A stretch of 64,000 bases of DNA from Mycobacterium shimoidei (GCA_002101905.1 LQPU01000025.1:62001-126000), one strand, 5' to 3'; shown: positions 23,261 through 33,386, counted from the first letter of the stretch. The notes: generated by a model not told the origin, from the letters alone. A program made the numbers and translations.

Positions 23261-24364
23261 TTCGCGGCGATGGGTGCGGCCCCAGCGTGTCTCGACGCCG
23301 GCCAGCTTCCAGTAGGCGATCGCGGCCAGCCAGGTGATGGCGAACAGGCCGACGATCCCCAGACCGGCGCTGTTGAGGTTGATGCCGCTGACCCATGTGG
23401 TCACGGGGTCATCCCACTTGAGGTCGTCGTGCAGGATTGTCACCAGTTCGATGGATCCGATCAGGAAAGCGACGGCGATCGACAACCCGGTGACGGTGAG
23501 GTTGTAGTAGATCTTGCGGACCGGCTGCATAAACGCCCAGTCGTAGGCTGCCGTCATCAGCAGGCCGTCCATGGTGTCCATCAGGCTCATGCCGGCCGCG
23601 AACAGCACCGGCAGCACCAGCACGGCGTACCACGGCAGACCGGCGGCTGCCCCGGTGCCGGCCAATGCCAGCAACGCGATTTCGGTGGCGGTGTCGAACC
23701 CGAGGCCGAACAGCAACCCGACGGGGTAGATCTGCATCGGGCGCTTGATGCGGTTCATGAACGGCCGCAGCAGCCGTGCCAGAAAACCACGGTCATCGAG
23801 CGCCGCTTCGAGTTCGTCATCGGAGTAGGTCCCGCGCCGAAGTTTGTTGAACGCCCTGGTGATCCCCACCATCGCGATGATGTTCATGGCCGCGATCAGA
23901 TAGAGGAACAGTGCGGAGGCCAACGTCCCGGTGAAGCCCAGCGCATGTCGGGTCGGCGAGCCGTCGTCGACCAGGGTGCCCACCGCCCGGGCCCCGACGA
24001 CGACCATCACCGCCATCAGCATCACGATGGTGGAATGACCCATCGCAAACCAGAATCCAACGGATTTGGGTTTGTGACCGTCGCTCATCAGTTTGCGGGT
24101 GGTGTTGTCGATCGCGGCGATATGGTCGGCATCGAATGCGTGGCGCACGCCGAACAAGTAGGCCGTGAGACCCAGGCCGACACCGAAGACGTCGCTTCCG
24201 GTTTGATAGCGGTGCGGCGCGACGAAGACGATCAAGGTGATGAAGCCGACGAGATGTATCAGCGCGACAAAGCCCAGCAATACGCTGATTTCGATGCGGT
24301 CACGCCGGTTCCAATTCCACGACAGCCTGACACGACGAGTGGCCACCTGCGTGCTGGAAACCAT
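23231..24364 (-). CDS. NiCoT-family nickel/cobalt transporter
   Basis: The protein has 377 residues with about eight membrane helices. Helix 2 has the family signature RHAFDADHIAAIDN (H-x4-D-H), needed for Ni/Co binding. Further hallmarks are the helix 3 region GFWFAMGHSTIV and LLFGLGFDTATEIALLAL. It imports Ni or Co at high affinity, the metals of urease, hydrogenase or cobalamin. AAGGGG precedes the ATG at 24364, 23 bases downstream of lpqF, so it is probably the last gene of a mhuD-lpqF-NiCoT unit. I do not recall such a gene at this position in M. tuberculosis, where nicT lies elsewhere. Which metal is carried cannot be read from sequence. Confidence 0.92.
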   Translation of the reverse strand: MVSSTQVATRRVRLSWNWNRRDRIEISVLLGFVALIHLVGFITLIVFVAPHRYQTGSDVFGVGLGLTAYLFGVRHAFDADHIAAIDNTTRKLMSDGHKPKSVGFWFAMGHSTIVMLMAVMVVVGARAVGTLVDDGSPTRHALGFTGTLASALFLYLIAAMNIIAMVGITRAFNKLRRGTYSDDELEAALDDRGFLARLLRPFMNRIKRPMQIYPVGLLFGLGFDTATEIALLALAGTGAAAGLPWYAVLVLPVLFAAGMSLMDTMDGLLMTAAYDWAFMQPVRKIYYNLTVTGLSIAVAFLIGSIELVTILHDDLKWDDPVTTWVSGINLNSAGLGIVGLFAITWLAAIAYWKLAGVETRWGRTHRRESATADTYPE

Positions 24365-24387
24365 GAAACCCCTTTACCGAACTAGCG

Positions 24388-25755
24388 TTACGCGGGTAAC
24401 AGCGCGAAGACCTGCTTGGCCACCTGCAGCATCCAGCTCGTCACGCTCGGCCCGTGGTCGCGATCCCAGTTCAGCTGGAAACTGACCACCCAGGCTTGTC
24501 CCGACCGGTCGACGGCGTACCAGCTGAACGTCAAATCCCCAGGCAGCCCACCGGCTTTGGCGCCGATGTACGGCCAGTCATGCCGGTCGAGGTCAATGCC
24601 GGGGATGGCGGACATGATCTGCTTGACAGGCGCGGCGGCGCCCACTGCGCCGGTCTGCAGAGCCGCGTGCACCCGGCAGATGTCCTCGGCATTCGCGTAC
24701 CATTCCGCACCGAACTCTGATGCCGGAGTATGGGCTCGAGTCGGATCAGGTTGGTACGGACGAGAATTCGCCTGCTGGAGCAACTCGGCACGGACCTGCG
24801 GTGTAGCCTGCTTCCATTGCGCACGTAGATCTGGCTGTCCCCAGGCGACCGAGAACAGCTCGTGCATGGTGGGGAACGGCGTCATGGCTGCCGGATCGTG
24901 ATGACCCGTATCGGCCAAGGCGTTTTCGACAGCTCGGGTGCCGACTTTTTCGATCAGCAAGTCGGTGGCCATGTTGTCGCTGGTGGCGATCATCTTCTCG
25001 GCGGCTGTTCGAACCGAAACATGGGCTCCGACCGGTAATTCTATGCCCGAGCCGACCGCTTTGCCCTTCTCGGTGATGGTCAGCTGATCATCCCAGGACA
25101 CGGTTCCTCGTTTGATCGCCTCTGCCACCGCGTAGAGCACGTACAACTTGAAAATCGAAGCCAATGGCAAGGATTGGGTGGTATTGGTTCCTGCTACCCG
25201 CTCGCAGCTTCCGTCGTTGACCTTGGCCACCTGCCATGAGTAGCGGGCGCCGGTCTTGCGCAAGGCGGCGTCGACGTCGCGCCAGGAGGAGATGGTGGGT
25301 GCATGCGTGGTGACATCGAATCCGTCCACCAGAGTGGCGTCGTCGGTGTGAATCCGGATGTGCTGCTGCGCGCCGTAAGACGTGGTGAGTTTGAGGGTGG
25401 CGGCGCCGGCGCGGATATCGACACCGGTCAGCGCGAAGGGGCGATCCCACCACAGCTGTTCCATGGTGTGCTCGACTTGCTTGACCATGTCGGGCGCGGC
25501 CAGCGTGCGGACTCCGACCGGGCCGATGGGCCAGTCCGAGTTGAGCATGTCGAGGATCTGCTGAGCGCGCAGACCGGGCGGCGTCCTGATGTCTATCCGG
25601 ACACTGCTGTCCGCGGCATGCGCGGAGGGAGTCGGTGACGGGGCGCAAGCCGGGGCCAGGGCGACGACCAGCGTGGCGACAGCAGCCAGTGCCGCAACAC
25701 GGAGGTCGATCCGGCCGCTACGCCTTCTGGCCGGACCCGGCAACGTCCAACACAA
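24388..25755 (-). CDS. lpqF: lipoprotein LpqF, beta-lactamase-like
   Basis: Up to 455 residues. A basic N terminus and hydrophobic stretch (VAALAAVATLVVALA) lead to a Cys in APAC, a weak lipobox. The C-terminal domain is a serine beta-lactamase-like fold: LASIFKLYVLYAV (S-x-x-K), ATSDNMATD (SDN) and IGAKAGGLPGD (K-x-G). Whether it hydrolyses beta-lactams or acts as a peptidase or esterase is not known. The start is uncertain: the frame opens at 25755, inside the end of mhuD, and start codons a few residues later also fit. Same strand and close to mhuD, upstream of NiCoT. Extracytoplasmic location is inferred. Confidence 0.88.
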   Translation of the reverse strand: MCWTLPGPARRRSGRIDLRVAALAAVATLVVALAPACAPSPTPSAHAADSSVRIDIRTPPGLRAQQILDMLNSDWPIGPVGVRTLAAPDMVKQVEHTMEQLWWDRPFALTGVDIRAGAATLKLTTSYGAQQHIRIHTDDATLVDGFDVTTHAPTISSWRDVDAALRKTGARYSWQVAKVNDGSCERVAGTNTTQSLPLASIFKLYVLYAVAEAIKRGTVSWDDQLTITEKGKAVGSGIELPVGAHVSVRTAAEKMIATSDNMATDLLIEKVGTRAVENALADTGHHDPAAMTPFPTMHELFSVAWGQPDLRAQWKQATPQVRAELLQQANSRPYQPDPTRAHTPASEFGAEWYANAEDICRVHAALQTGAVGAAAPVKQIMSAIPGIDLDRHDWPYIGAKAGGLPGDLTFSWYAVDRSGQAWVVSFQLNWDRDHGPSVTSWMLQVAKQVFALLPA

Positions 25756-26035
25756 CCTCGAACTCCAGCAGCGACGCGCCGGTCGCCACCGGGTTGGCGC
25801 GGTGGCCGGCGTGGGCTTCGATGGCCGGGCCGGTTGCCCAGGCCTGGAAGGCCTCTTCGGACTCCCACTGAGTCACCACAAAGTAGCGATCTTCGCCCTT
25901 GACCGGGCGAAGCAGCTGAAAGCCGAGAAAGCCAGGCGAGTTCTCGACTGCGTGAGCTCGGTGGGCGAACCGCTTCTCCAGCTCGGGACCGGCGTCTGCT
26001 GGCACCTCGATTGCGTTGATCTTCACCACTGGCAT
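25718..26035 (-). CDS. mhuD: heme-degrading monooxygenase MhuD
   Basis: The protein has 105 residues, the exact length of the M. tuberculosis enzyme. Residues critical in the IsdG-like fold are all present: Asn7 (VKINAIE), Trp66 (FQAWATG) and His75 (EAHAGHR). It forms a dimer of ferredoxin-like folds, takes two hemes and opens the ring to mycobilin without CO release, freeing iron. ATG at 26035. The end overlaps the proposed lpqF start. It sits divergent from an alpha/beta hydrolase, with a 54-bp tandem repeat in the shared upstream region. Confidence 0.97.
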   Translation of the reverse strand: MPVVKINAIEVPADAGPELEKRFAHRAHAVENSPGFLGFQLLRPVKGEDRYFVVTQWESEEAFQAWATGPAIEAHAGHRANPVATGASLLEFEVVLDVAGSGQKA

Positions 26036-26059
26036 GTCGTCAGGCTACCGTGCGGCGCG

Positions 26060-26163
26060 CGGCGACGATGCGGGCGGGAAGCGCCCGAGGTGGAGCCGGG
26101 CAAGATGGACGCCCGGCGACGATGCGGGCGGGAAGCGCCCGAGGTGGAGCCGGGCAAGATGGA
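26060..26163. repeat. 54-bp tandem repeat, 1.9 copies, MIRU-like
   Basis: A unit beginning CGGCGACGATGCGGGCGGGA is repeated exactly after 54 bases; the second copy is identical for 50 bases. It fills the space between the divergent mhuD and hydrolase starts. The opening CGGCGACGATGC is shared with the MIRU-like element at 53277-53345. Copy-number variation is plausible. Confidence 0.85.
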
Positions 26164-26166
26164 GAC

Positions 26167-26922
26167 GTGCCCGACGATCTGCTCACCCTTCGCGGCGGGC
26201 GAGGCGAGCCGGTGGTGCTGGTGCATGGGCTGATGGGCCGGGGCAGCACCTGGTCGCGTCAGCTGCCCTGGCTGAGGGGCCTGGGCACGGTGTACACCTA
26301 CGACGCGCCGTGGCACCGCGGCCGCGATGTCGCCGACGCGTACCCGATCAGCACCGAACGCTTCGTGGCCGACCTGCGCGACGCGGTGGCCACGCTGGGC
26401 ACGCCGGCACGGCTGATCGGCCATTCCATGGGCGCACTGCACTCCTGGTGCCTGGCCGCGGAATGTCCCGAGCTGGTGTCGGCGCTGGTCATCGAGGATA
26501 TGGCACCGGATTTTCGTGGCCGCACGACTGGCCCGTGGGAGCCGTGGCTGCATGCTCTGCCGGTCGAATTCGATTCTGCTGAACAAGTATTCGCTGAATT
26601 CGGCCAGGTCGCCGGGCAGTATTTCCTGGATGCGTTCGACCGCACCGCGACCGGTTGGCGACTACACGGCCATACCTCGATATGGATCGAGATCGCCGCC
26701 GAGTGGGGCACCCGCGACTACTGGCGGCAGTGGCAGGCGGTACGCGTCCCCGCATTGCTGATCGAAGCCGGCAACTCGGTCACACCCGAGGGCCAGATGC
26801 GCCGAATGCATGAAACCGGCTACCGAACAACGTATTTACTTGTGCCGGAAGCCGGCCATCTAGTTCACGACGAAGCACCCGAGGTGTATCAGGAGGCGGT
26901 GGAATCCTTCTTGGCGTCCTGA
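26167..26922 (+). CDS. alpha/beta hydrolase (Rv3591c-like)
   Basis: The protein has 251 residues from the GTG at 26167. The fold is plain: VVLVHGLMGRGSTW (HG oxyanion motif), the nucleophile elbow LIGHSMGALHSW with Ser as nucleophile, LLIEAGNSVTP, and the catalytic His in PEAGHLVHDEAPE. The substrate is unknown. The frame is open upstream through the 54-bp repeat, which would encode a repeated MRAGSARGGAGQDG; this part is not expected to be translated. It is cytosolic and divergent from mhuD. The stop lies 24 bases before the convergent mutY stop. Confidence 0.88.
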   Translation: MPDDLLTLRGGRGEPVVLVHGLMGRGSTWSRQLPWLRGLGTVYTYDAPWHRGRDVADAYPISTERFVADLRDAVATLGTPARLIGHSMGALHSWCLAAECPELVSALVIEDMAPDFRGRTTGPWEPWLHALPVEFDSAEQVFAEFGQVAGQYFLDAFDRTATGWRLHGHTSIWIEIAAEWGTRDYWRQWQAVRVPALLIEAGNSVTPEGQMRRMHETGYRTTYLLVPEAGHLVHDEAPEVYQEAVESFLAS

Positions 26923-26945
26923 CGGGTGAGCAAACCGATGCGACG

Positions 26946-27848
26946 CTAGCGGTCCTCTTCGCCGATTAGCGCGTAGCGACCGTCAGGCGTCCGCGTCACC
27001 AGACCGTCAGCGAGCAGCGAATCCAACGCCCGCTCGCGTTGCGCGGGATCGGTCAGCCACGCTACGTCCAACTGGGCGCTGCTGACGGGAGAATCGCTGG
27101 CGCGCAATACATCCAGCAACCGGCCGCGCGCCTGCCGATCGGTCCCGGCATAGGTTTGCGGCCGTCGGGCCGGCCCGTCGCCCGGTGGGTAACCGGCTTG
27201 CCGCCAGGCGCAGTCGGTGATCGGGCACAGCCCGCAGCGTGGTGCCCGCGCGACGCATACCGTCGCGCCCAATTCCATCAACGCGGCCGAAAACCGATGT
27301 GCAGTGCCGTTATTCGGCAACAGGCCGGCGACGTCGGCGTGATCGCGCGCCGGTGACGGCGCACCGGCGTCGGCGCGGCCGTGCACGGCGCGAGCCACCA
27401 CCCTGCGGACATTGGTGTCGACCACCGGGACCGGCTGCTGGTAGGCGAAGCAGGCCACCGCCCGCGCGGTATAGCCGCCGACCCCGGGCAGCGTGAGCAA
27501 GGTGTCGACGTCGTCGGGAACCACATCACCGTGATCGCGCGCGATCACCGTGGCGCACTCGTGCAGCCGCTTGGCCCGCCGCGGATAGCCGAGCTTGCCC
27601 CAGGCGCGCAGGACGTCGGCGGCGCTTGCTGCTGCGGTTGCCGACGGTGTGGGCCAGCGCGCCACCCAGTCCGTCCATATCGGCAGCACCCTGGACACCG
27701 GCGTCTGCTGCAGCATGAACTCGCTGACCAAGATCTGCCATGGGCTCACCCCGGGTTCCCGCCACGGCAGGTCGCGACGCGATCGGTCGTACCAGCTGAG
27801 CAGTTCTGCCGCGCGCACGGTCATCAGGTGCGGCACAATGTGCGCCAT
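26946..27848 (-). CDS. mutY: A/G-specific adenine glycosylase MutY
   Basis: The protein has 300 residues. It removes adenine opposite 8-oxoguanine. Motifs: DLPWREPGVSPWQ, the catalytic Glu in SEFMLQQT, helix-hairpin-helix LPGVGGYTARAVACFAY, catalytic Asp in PVVDTNVRRVVAR, and a four-Cys iron-sulfur site ending in CGLCPITDC (C-x6-C-x2-C-x4-C). The C-terminal oxoG-recognition domain is much shorter than in E. coli. The start is chosen at ATG 27848 by likeness to M. tuberculosis MutY (MAHIVPH against MPHILPE, from memory). The start codon overlaps that of canB on the other strand by two bases. A later ATG at 27824 is also possible. Confidence 0.93.
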   Translation of the reverse strand: MAHIVPHLMTVRAAELLSWYDRSRRDLPWREPGVSPWQILVSEFMLQQTPVSRVLPIWTDWVARWPTPSATAAASAADVLRAWGKLGYPRRAKRLHECATVIARDHGDVVPDDVDTLLTLPGVGGYTARAVACFAYQQPVPVVDTNVRRVVARAVHGRADAGAPSPARDHADVAGLLPNNGTAHRFSAALMELGATVCVARAPRCGLCPITDCAWRQAGYPPGDGPARRPQTYAGTDRQARGRLLDVLRASDSPVSSAQLDVAWLTDPAQRERALDSLLADGLVTRTPDGRYALIGEEDR

Positions 27849-28476
27849 GCCCAGTGGCAGTCCCGAAAGTGCGTGGAAGGCACTCAAAGAGGGTAACGAG
27901 CGGTTCGTCGCCGGCCGGCCCGAACACCCCAGCCAGAGTGTCGATCACCGCGCCGGCCTGGCCACTTCGCAGAAGCCGACCGCAGTGGTGTTTGGCTGCG
28001 GGGACAGTCGGGTGGCCGCCGAGATCATCTTCGACCAGGGTTTGGGCGACATGTTCGTGGTCCGTACGGCGGGACATGTCATCGACTCAGCGGTGCTGGG
28101 CTCCATCGAGTACGCGGTGACGGTGCTCGAGGTGCCGCTGGTGGTGGTCTTGGGCCACGACAGCTGCGGCGCGGTCCAGGCGACGCTGGCCGCACTCGAC
28201 GACGGCGTCCTGCCCGGCGGATACGTGCGCGACCTGGTCGAGCGGGTCACGCCGTCGATTTTGTTGGGCCGGCGCGAGGGCTTGACCCGGGTGGACGAGT
28301 TCGAGGCGCGGCACGTCGTGGAAACGGGCGCTCAGCTGGTGATGCGTTCCGCGGCCATTTCCGAGCGGCTGACCGCTGGAAAGCTCGCGATCGTCGGTGT
28401 CACCTACCGCCTTGCCGACGGGCAAGTGGTGTTGCGCGATCACATCGGCAACGTCGGAGACGAGCCCGCGGCCTGA
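27847..28476 (+). CDS. canB: beta-carbonic anhydrase
   Basis: The protein has 209 residues. Zinc ligands are Cys51, Asp53 (or water), His104 and Cys107 in FGCGDSRV and GHDSCGA; the Asp53/Arg55 dyad characteristic of beta-class enzymes is intact. It interconverts CO2 and bicarbonate in the cytosol. GNERFVAGRP near the N terminus is family-typical. The start overlaps the mutY start head to head, so the two genes must draw their promoters from each other's coding sequence. The next gene follows in the same direction after 79 bases. Confidence 0.96.
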   Translation: MPSGSPESAWKALKEGNERFVAGRPEHPSQSVDHRAGLATSQKPTAVVFGCGDSRVAAEIIFDQGLGDMFVVRTAGHVIDSAVLGSIEYAVTVLEVPLVVVLGHDSCGAVQATLAALDDGVLPGGYVRDLVERVTPSILLGRREGLTRVDEFEARHVVETGAQLVMRSAAISERLTAGKLAIVGVTYRLADGQVVLRDHIGNVGDEPAA

Positions 28477-28555
28477 ATTCAGGGTCGCCGCGCGTGAAGC
28501 GCCACGCGACACGCCGAGAGCGGTCGGACGCCTGGCGGTGACCTGGGCTTACCGT

Positions 28556-29371
28556 GTGAACGTGCTGGATCTTGAACCGCGTGGCCCGCTCCCGCCGGAG
28601 ATCTACTGGCGACGCCGGGGGCTGGCGGCGGGCATTGCGGTTGTGGTGGTCGGGATCGTGGTCGCGACCATCGTCGCCCTGATGAGCGGACACGCGGACG
28701 CCAACACCGCGTCCGACAAGCCCGCCTCCGGCCAGTCGGCGCCCCCGAAGTCGCCGATCGTGCAGCAGCCACAGGGCGAGGCACCGGCTGCGCCGTCGGC
28801 CGCCCCGAACCAGGCACCGGCCGAAACACCGACCGCGGCGGTGCAGCCACCACCGCCGCTCAAAGAGGGCGACGATTGCCCCGACTCGACGCTGGCCGTC
28901 AAGGGTTACACCAACGCGCCGCAGTATGCGACGGGTGACCAGCCGAAATTCACCATGGTCGTCACCAACATCGGACTGGTGGCCTGTAAACGCGATGTGG
29001 GAGCGGCTGTGCTGGCCGCGTATGTGTACTCGCTGGACAACAAGCGGTTGTGGTCCAACCTGGACTGCGCACCGTCCAACGAGACGCTGGTGAAGACCTT
29101 CGCGCCCGGCGAGCAGGTGACGACGGCGGTGACCTGGACCGGCATGGGGTCGGCGCCACAATGCCCGCTGCCGCGCCAACCGATCGGGGCCGGCACCTAC
29201 AACCTCGTCGTGCAACTTGGCAACCTGCGCTCGGCCCCGGTGCCGTTCATCCTGGCGGATACGGGTCCGCAGGGTGCGCCGCCGCCGGGGGCCGCGGGAC
29301 CGGTGCCGCCGGGCGCACCGGGACAGGCACCGATGGGGCCCCCACCGGGGCCGCCGGCCGCCGGGCAGTAG
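28556..29371 (+). CDS. membrane-anchored extracytoplasmic protein (Rv3587c-like)
   Basis: The protein has 271 residues. A short cytoplasmic N terminus (LDLEPRGPLPPEIYWRRR) leads to one membrane helix at about 22-42, then a Pro/Ala-rich spacer to about 100, a beta-rich extracytoplasmic domain with four Cys (DDCPDS, ACKRD, LDCAPS, PQCPLP) that probably form two disulfides, and a PPGPP/APG-rich tail. Either GTG (28556 or 28562) may be the start. Function is unknown; the family is actinobacterial. It follows canB in the same direction and ends two bases before the convergent disA stop. Confidence 0.85.
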   Translation: MNVLDLEPRGPLPPEIYWRRRGLAAGIAVVVVGIVVATIVALMSGHADANTASDKPASGQSAPPKSPIVQQPQGEAPAAPSAAPNQAPAETPTAAVQPPPPLKEGDDCPDSTLAVKGYTNAPQYATGDQPKFTMVVTNIGLVACKRDVGAAVLAAYVYSLDNKRLWSNLDCAPSNETLVKTFAPGEQVTTAVTWTGMGSAPQCPLPRQPIGAGTYNLVVQLGNLRSAPVPFILADTGPQGAPPPGAAGPVPPGAPGQAPMGPPPGPPAAGQ

Positions 29372-29373
29372 GA

Positions 29374-30486
29374 CTAGCCGACCGGGTCGGCGATCGTCGA
29401 CTCGGCCAATTGCGACAGTCCCTCGCGCACGTGCCGCGCCCACATCTCGCCGATACCCTCCACCGATTGCAGATCGCTGGCGCTTGCGGCCAGCAGACCT
29501 TGCAGCGTGCCGAATTCGCGTACCAGCCGGTCGATGTGGGCGAACTGCAGCCGTGGGATTCCTGCCATCGCCCGGTAGCCCCGCGAACTCATCGCCGAAT
29601 CTTGCGCCTCGGTTGTCGACGGGTATCCGAAAACCTTTGCCAACGCGGTGAAATCGAGTAGTTCGGTGTCCGACAGGGCATCCAGCTCGTCGAGGGTGGC
29701 AATGAGTTCAGCCTTGGAAAGCGGTTCGGGGTTGGCGTGGTAGTCGCGCACGATCAGTTCGCGGGCAATGTCGTTGCCGCCGAGCAACTCCTCGAGCTGC
29801 AACTGCAGTTGACGTCCATCGGTGCCCAATTCGACCACGTCGTAGTCGATCACCAGACCGATGCGGCGAACCAGCTCCAGCCGCTGCACGACGGTCATCA
29901 CGTCGCGCAGCGTGACAAAGTCTTCGATCTCGTTGCGGGTCAGCTGCCGGCTCACCTCGTCGAGCCGTGCCTTGTAGCGCTCCAGGGTGGCAATGGCCTG
30001 GTTGGCCCGCGACAGGATGGTGGCCGAGTCGGCCAGCACGTGGCGCTCCCCGGCGAAATACACGGTCACGATGTTCATCGAATGGCTGACCGAGATCACC
30101 GGATGGCCGGTCTGGATGGCGGCTCGCTCGGCTGAGCGGTGCCGGGTGCCGGATTCGTCAGTGGGGATCGACGGGTCGGGAACCAACTGCACGTTGGCCC
30201 GCAGGATGCGGCTGCCATCGGTGGACAGCACTACCGCCCCGTCCATCTTGCACAGCTCGCGCAGCCTGGTCGGCGCGTACCGCACGTCCAACGAGAAGCC
30301 GCCGTCGCAGATGGCCTCGACACTGTCGTCGTAGCCGAGCACGATCAGGGCGCCGGTGCGTCCGCGCAGGATCCGCTCCAGCCCGTCGCGCAACGCAGTT
30401 CCGGGCGCCAGCCGGCCGACGACGTCACGCAGGGTGGGTCGCGTCGCCTGGGCCGCGCCGTTGGCTCTCGCCTTGCTCGCAGTCAT
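29374..30486 (-). CDS. disA: diadenylate cyclase DisA
   Basis: The protein has 370 residues from ATG 30486; the frame also opens at GTG 30489. It makes c-di-AMP. The cyclase domain covers about 15-150, with Asp-Gly-Ala at 82-84 (KMDGAVVLS) and Arg-His-Arg at 115-117 (SGTRHRSAE). A helical spine follows (about 160-290), and a C-terminal helix-hairpin-helix DNA-binding domain ([19 protein letters not shown]). DisA scans DNA and responds to branched structures. It lies just downstream of radA on the same strand, 14 bases away, matching the conserved radA-disA pair in actinobacteria and Bacillus. Confidence 0.97.
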   Translation of the reverse strand: MTASKARANGAAQATRPTLRDVVGRLAPGTALRDGLERILRGRTGALIVLGYDDSVEAICDGGFSLDVRYAPTRLRELCKMDGAVVLSTDGSRILRANVQLVPDPSIPTDESGTRHRSAERAAIQTGHPVISVSHSMNIVTVYFAGERHVLADSATILSRANQAIATLERYKARLDEVSRQLTRNEIEDFVTLRDVMTVVQRLELVRRIGLVIDYDVVELGTDGRQLQLQLEELLGGNDIARELIVRDYHANPEPLSKAELIATLDELDALSDTELLDFTALAKVFGYPSTTEAQDSAMSSRGYRAMAGIPRLQFAHIDRLVREFGTLQGLLAASASDLQSVEGIGEMWARHVREGLSQLAESTIADPVG

Positions 30487-30500
30487 CACCAGCCATTGTG

Positions 30501-31916
30501 CTATGCCGGCGGCGGTTCCAGCAGGCGTAATGGCGGTGGCGGCTGATTGGCATGTTCGACGATGTCGAGCATGTGCTGCAGGGCAGCGACGATGGTGGCC
30601 GCCGGCAGGACACGCAAACCCGGGGGTGCGCTGGTAGATCCCGGTGGAATCAGTGCGATGGTGAATCCCTGCCGGGCGGCCTCGGCAAGCCGACGTTCCA
30701 TCCCGGGCACCTGCCGCAGATCACCGGCCAACCCGACCTCACCAATCATCACCGCGGTGGTGGGCAGCGGCAGGGTCACGTATGCCGATGCCAACGCGAT
30801 CGCCACCGCCAGATCCGACGACGGATCGGTCAACCGCATGCCGCCCACAGTGGACAGGAACGTGTCGTTGGCCGAAAGATCAAGTCGCGCATGCTTTTCC
30901 AGCACAGCGAGGATCATCGCCGCTCGTGCGTGGTCGATGCCGCTGACAGCGCGGTGTGGTCGCGCGTCCGACGGTCTGGCCAGCAACGCCTGCACCTCGC
31001 CGACCAGCGGTCGCTTACCGTCGAGGGTTACCGTGATCGCGGTGCCCGGAACCGGTCGCGGCCGCTGATCCAAAAACAGCCCGGACGGGTCGGCCACACC
31101 TTCGATGCCGCCTTCGTGCAGCAGGAAGCATCCGACCTCGTCGGCGGCACCAAATCTGTTCTTGACCCCGCGCACCATCCGCAATGCGGAGTTGCGGTCG
31201 CCTTCGAAATGCAGCACGACGTCGACCAGGTGCTCGAGCGAGCGCGGCCCGGCGATCGCCCCGTCCTTGGTGACGTGGCCGATGAGGATCATCGCCACAC
31301 CGCTGGTTTTCGCCGCGGCCGTCAACGCGGTGGTCACCGCGCGCACCTGGGTGACGCCACCGGTGACACCGTCGGCATCGGTGCTCGACATGGTCTGCAC
31401 GGAGTCCACCACCACCAGCGTCGGCCGCACGGCCTCGATGTGCCCCAACACGGCGTGCAGATCGGATTCGGCGGCCAGGAAGACCTCGTCGTGGCTGCAA
31501 CCGGTGCGGTCGGCGCGCATCCGGATCTGGCCGCCCGACTCCTCGCCGGAGACGTACAAGGCCCGACGCCCCGACTTGGCCCACTGGTGGGCGACCTGCA
31601 AGAGCAGCGTCGACTTACCCACCCCGGGATCGCCGGCCAGCAACGTCACCGACCCCGGCACCACGCCGCCGCCGAGCACCCGGTCGAGCTCGGCGACGCC
31701 GGTAGCGCAGTGCCGGGCGGTGCGCGGCTCGATGGAGCTGATCGGAACCGCAGCCGCCGCAGGGGCTACCGGGCGGCGGTTGTTGCCGCTGACGGCGGAC
31801 AGCACCGCCACCTCGGTGACCGTGCCCCAGGTACCGCACTTCAGGCAGCGTCCCACCCATTTAGCGGTGACATGCTGGCATTCCGAGCAGCGGTATTGCG
31901 AGCGTGACCTGGCCAC
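30501..31916 (-). CDS. radA: DNA repair protein RadA
   Basis: The protein has 471 residues from GTG 31916. The zinc finger is at Cys10, 13, 24 and 27 (YRCSEC and GRCLKC). The RecA-like ATPase core has Walker [13 protein letters not shown], the Walker B region [11 protein letters not shown], and the RadA-specific KNRFG motif (RGVKNRFGA). The C-terminal Lon-type P5 domain ([20 protein letters not shown]) lacks protease function. It promotes branch migration in recombination. The frame opens further up at 31973, but likeness to M. tuberculosis RadA favours 31916. RadA modulates DisA activity in other bacteria, consistent with their pairing. Confidence 0.96.
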   Translation of the reverse strand: MARSRSQYRCSECQHVTAKWVGRCLKCGTWGTVTEVAVLSAVSGNNRRPVAPAAAAVPISSIEPRTARHCATGVAELDRVLGGGVVPGSVTLLAGDPGVGKSTLLLQVAHQWAKSGRRALYVSGEESGGQIRMRADRTGCSHDEVFLAAESDLHAVLGHIEAVRPTLVVVDSVQTMSSTDADGVTGGVTQVRAVTTALTAAAKTSGVAMILIGHVTKDGAIAGPRSLEHLVDVVLHFEGDRNSALRMVRGVKNRFGAADEVGCFLLHEGGIEGVADPSGLFLDQRPRPVPGTAITVTLDGKRPLVGEVQALLARPSDARPHRAVSGIDHARAAMILAVLEKHARLDLSANDTFLSTVGGMRLTDPSSDLAVAIALASAYVTLPLPTTAVMIGEVGLAGDLRQVPGMERRLAEAARQGFTIALIPPGSTSAPPGLRVLPAATIVAALQHMLDIVEHANQPPPPLRLLEPPPA

Positions 31917-31979
31917 GCACTGAACCGTATCCGGCAGATACGACAGATCCGGCCGTGACACGGCCGGCGGCAAGCGCCG

Positions 31980-32576
31980 TTATGGGTGTTCGACCGGCGG
32001 CGGGGCTTCGCTCGTTTGCGGCGCGAGCCCGGCCGAGATCGGCACACTCACGCGGGTGCTGCCGGCCTTCTCGAACTTGAAGGTGAAATCGTAGGTGAGC
32101 CCGTTGGTGATCGGCTTGCTCAGCGCCACCGTCGCCTTGGCCGTCTTGGCATCCTCGACATGCTTGATGGCCTCGGTGTTCTGACCGCCACCGGCACCGA
32201 CGAACAGCATCCCGCCGGGCGGCAATGTGGAGTCGCCGGACAGTGTCACCGTCCCGATATCGGTGGTGATCCCGACGAGCTTGTCGGCGGTGTCCGGTGA
32301 CTGGTTGACGGCCACCAGCACCAGATCCACCGACTGACCGGGCTTCAAGAAGTCGGTCCTCTGCACCGCTTGGATATGCACATTGCGCAGGGCCACGTCG
32401 TCGACCATGGCCTGGGTGCCGTTGACCGAGGGCATCTGCGCGGCCATCTGAGAGAGCTGGCCGGTGCCACATCCAGTGAAGGCGACCGCACCGATCAGAC
32501 CGCCGGCGGCCAACGCGGCGAGGTGTGTTGAGTGCCGGACTCGGCGGATGGGCCGAGGGATCATGAAGCGGTTCAC
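31980..32576 (-). CDS. lpqE: lipoprotein LpqE
   Basis: The protein has 198 residues. A basic N terminus and hydrophobic stretch (LAALAAGGLIGAVA) end at the lipobox FTGC. The mature domain is a small beta sandwich of the PCu(A)C / LpqE type (VDDVALRNVHIQAV, KPGQSVDLVLVAVNQ, LPPGGMLFVG). PCu(A)C proteins carry copper with a spaced His/Met motif; I do not see that full motif here, so copper binding is doubtful. The GTG start at 32576 has a textbook AGGAGG with a 5-base spacer. Divergent from carD. Confidence 0.9.
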   Translation of the reverse strand: MNRFMIPRPIRRVRHSTHLAALAAGGLIGAVAFTGCGTGQLSQMAAQMPSVNGTQAMVDDVALRNVHIQAVQRTDFLKPGQSVDLVLVAVNQSPDTADKLVGITTDIGTVTLSGDSTLPPGGMLFVGAGGGQNTEAIKHVEDAKTAKATVALSKPITNGLTYDFTFKFEKAGSTRVSVPISAGLAPQTSEAPPPVEHP

Positions 32577-33384
<808 letters not shown>

Positions 33385-33386
33385 CT

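Noticed and set aside
26060..26163. Possible CRISPR array
   Set aside because: The repeat is directly tandem with no spacers; it is a MIRU/VNTR-type unit.
26050..26166. N-terminal extension of the hydrolase through the tandem repeat
   Set aside because: It would add a repeated MRAGSARGGAGQDG stretch ahead of an already complete alpha/beta hydrolase.
30552..31907. A 451-residue frame opposite radA
   Set aside because: Antisense shadow, rich in Arg, Gln and His, without motifs.
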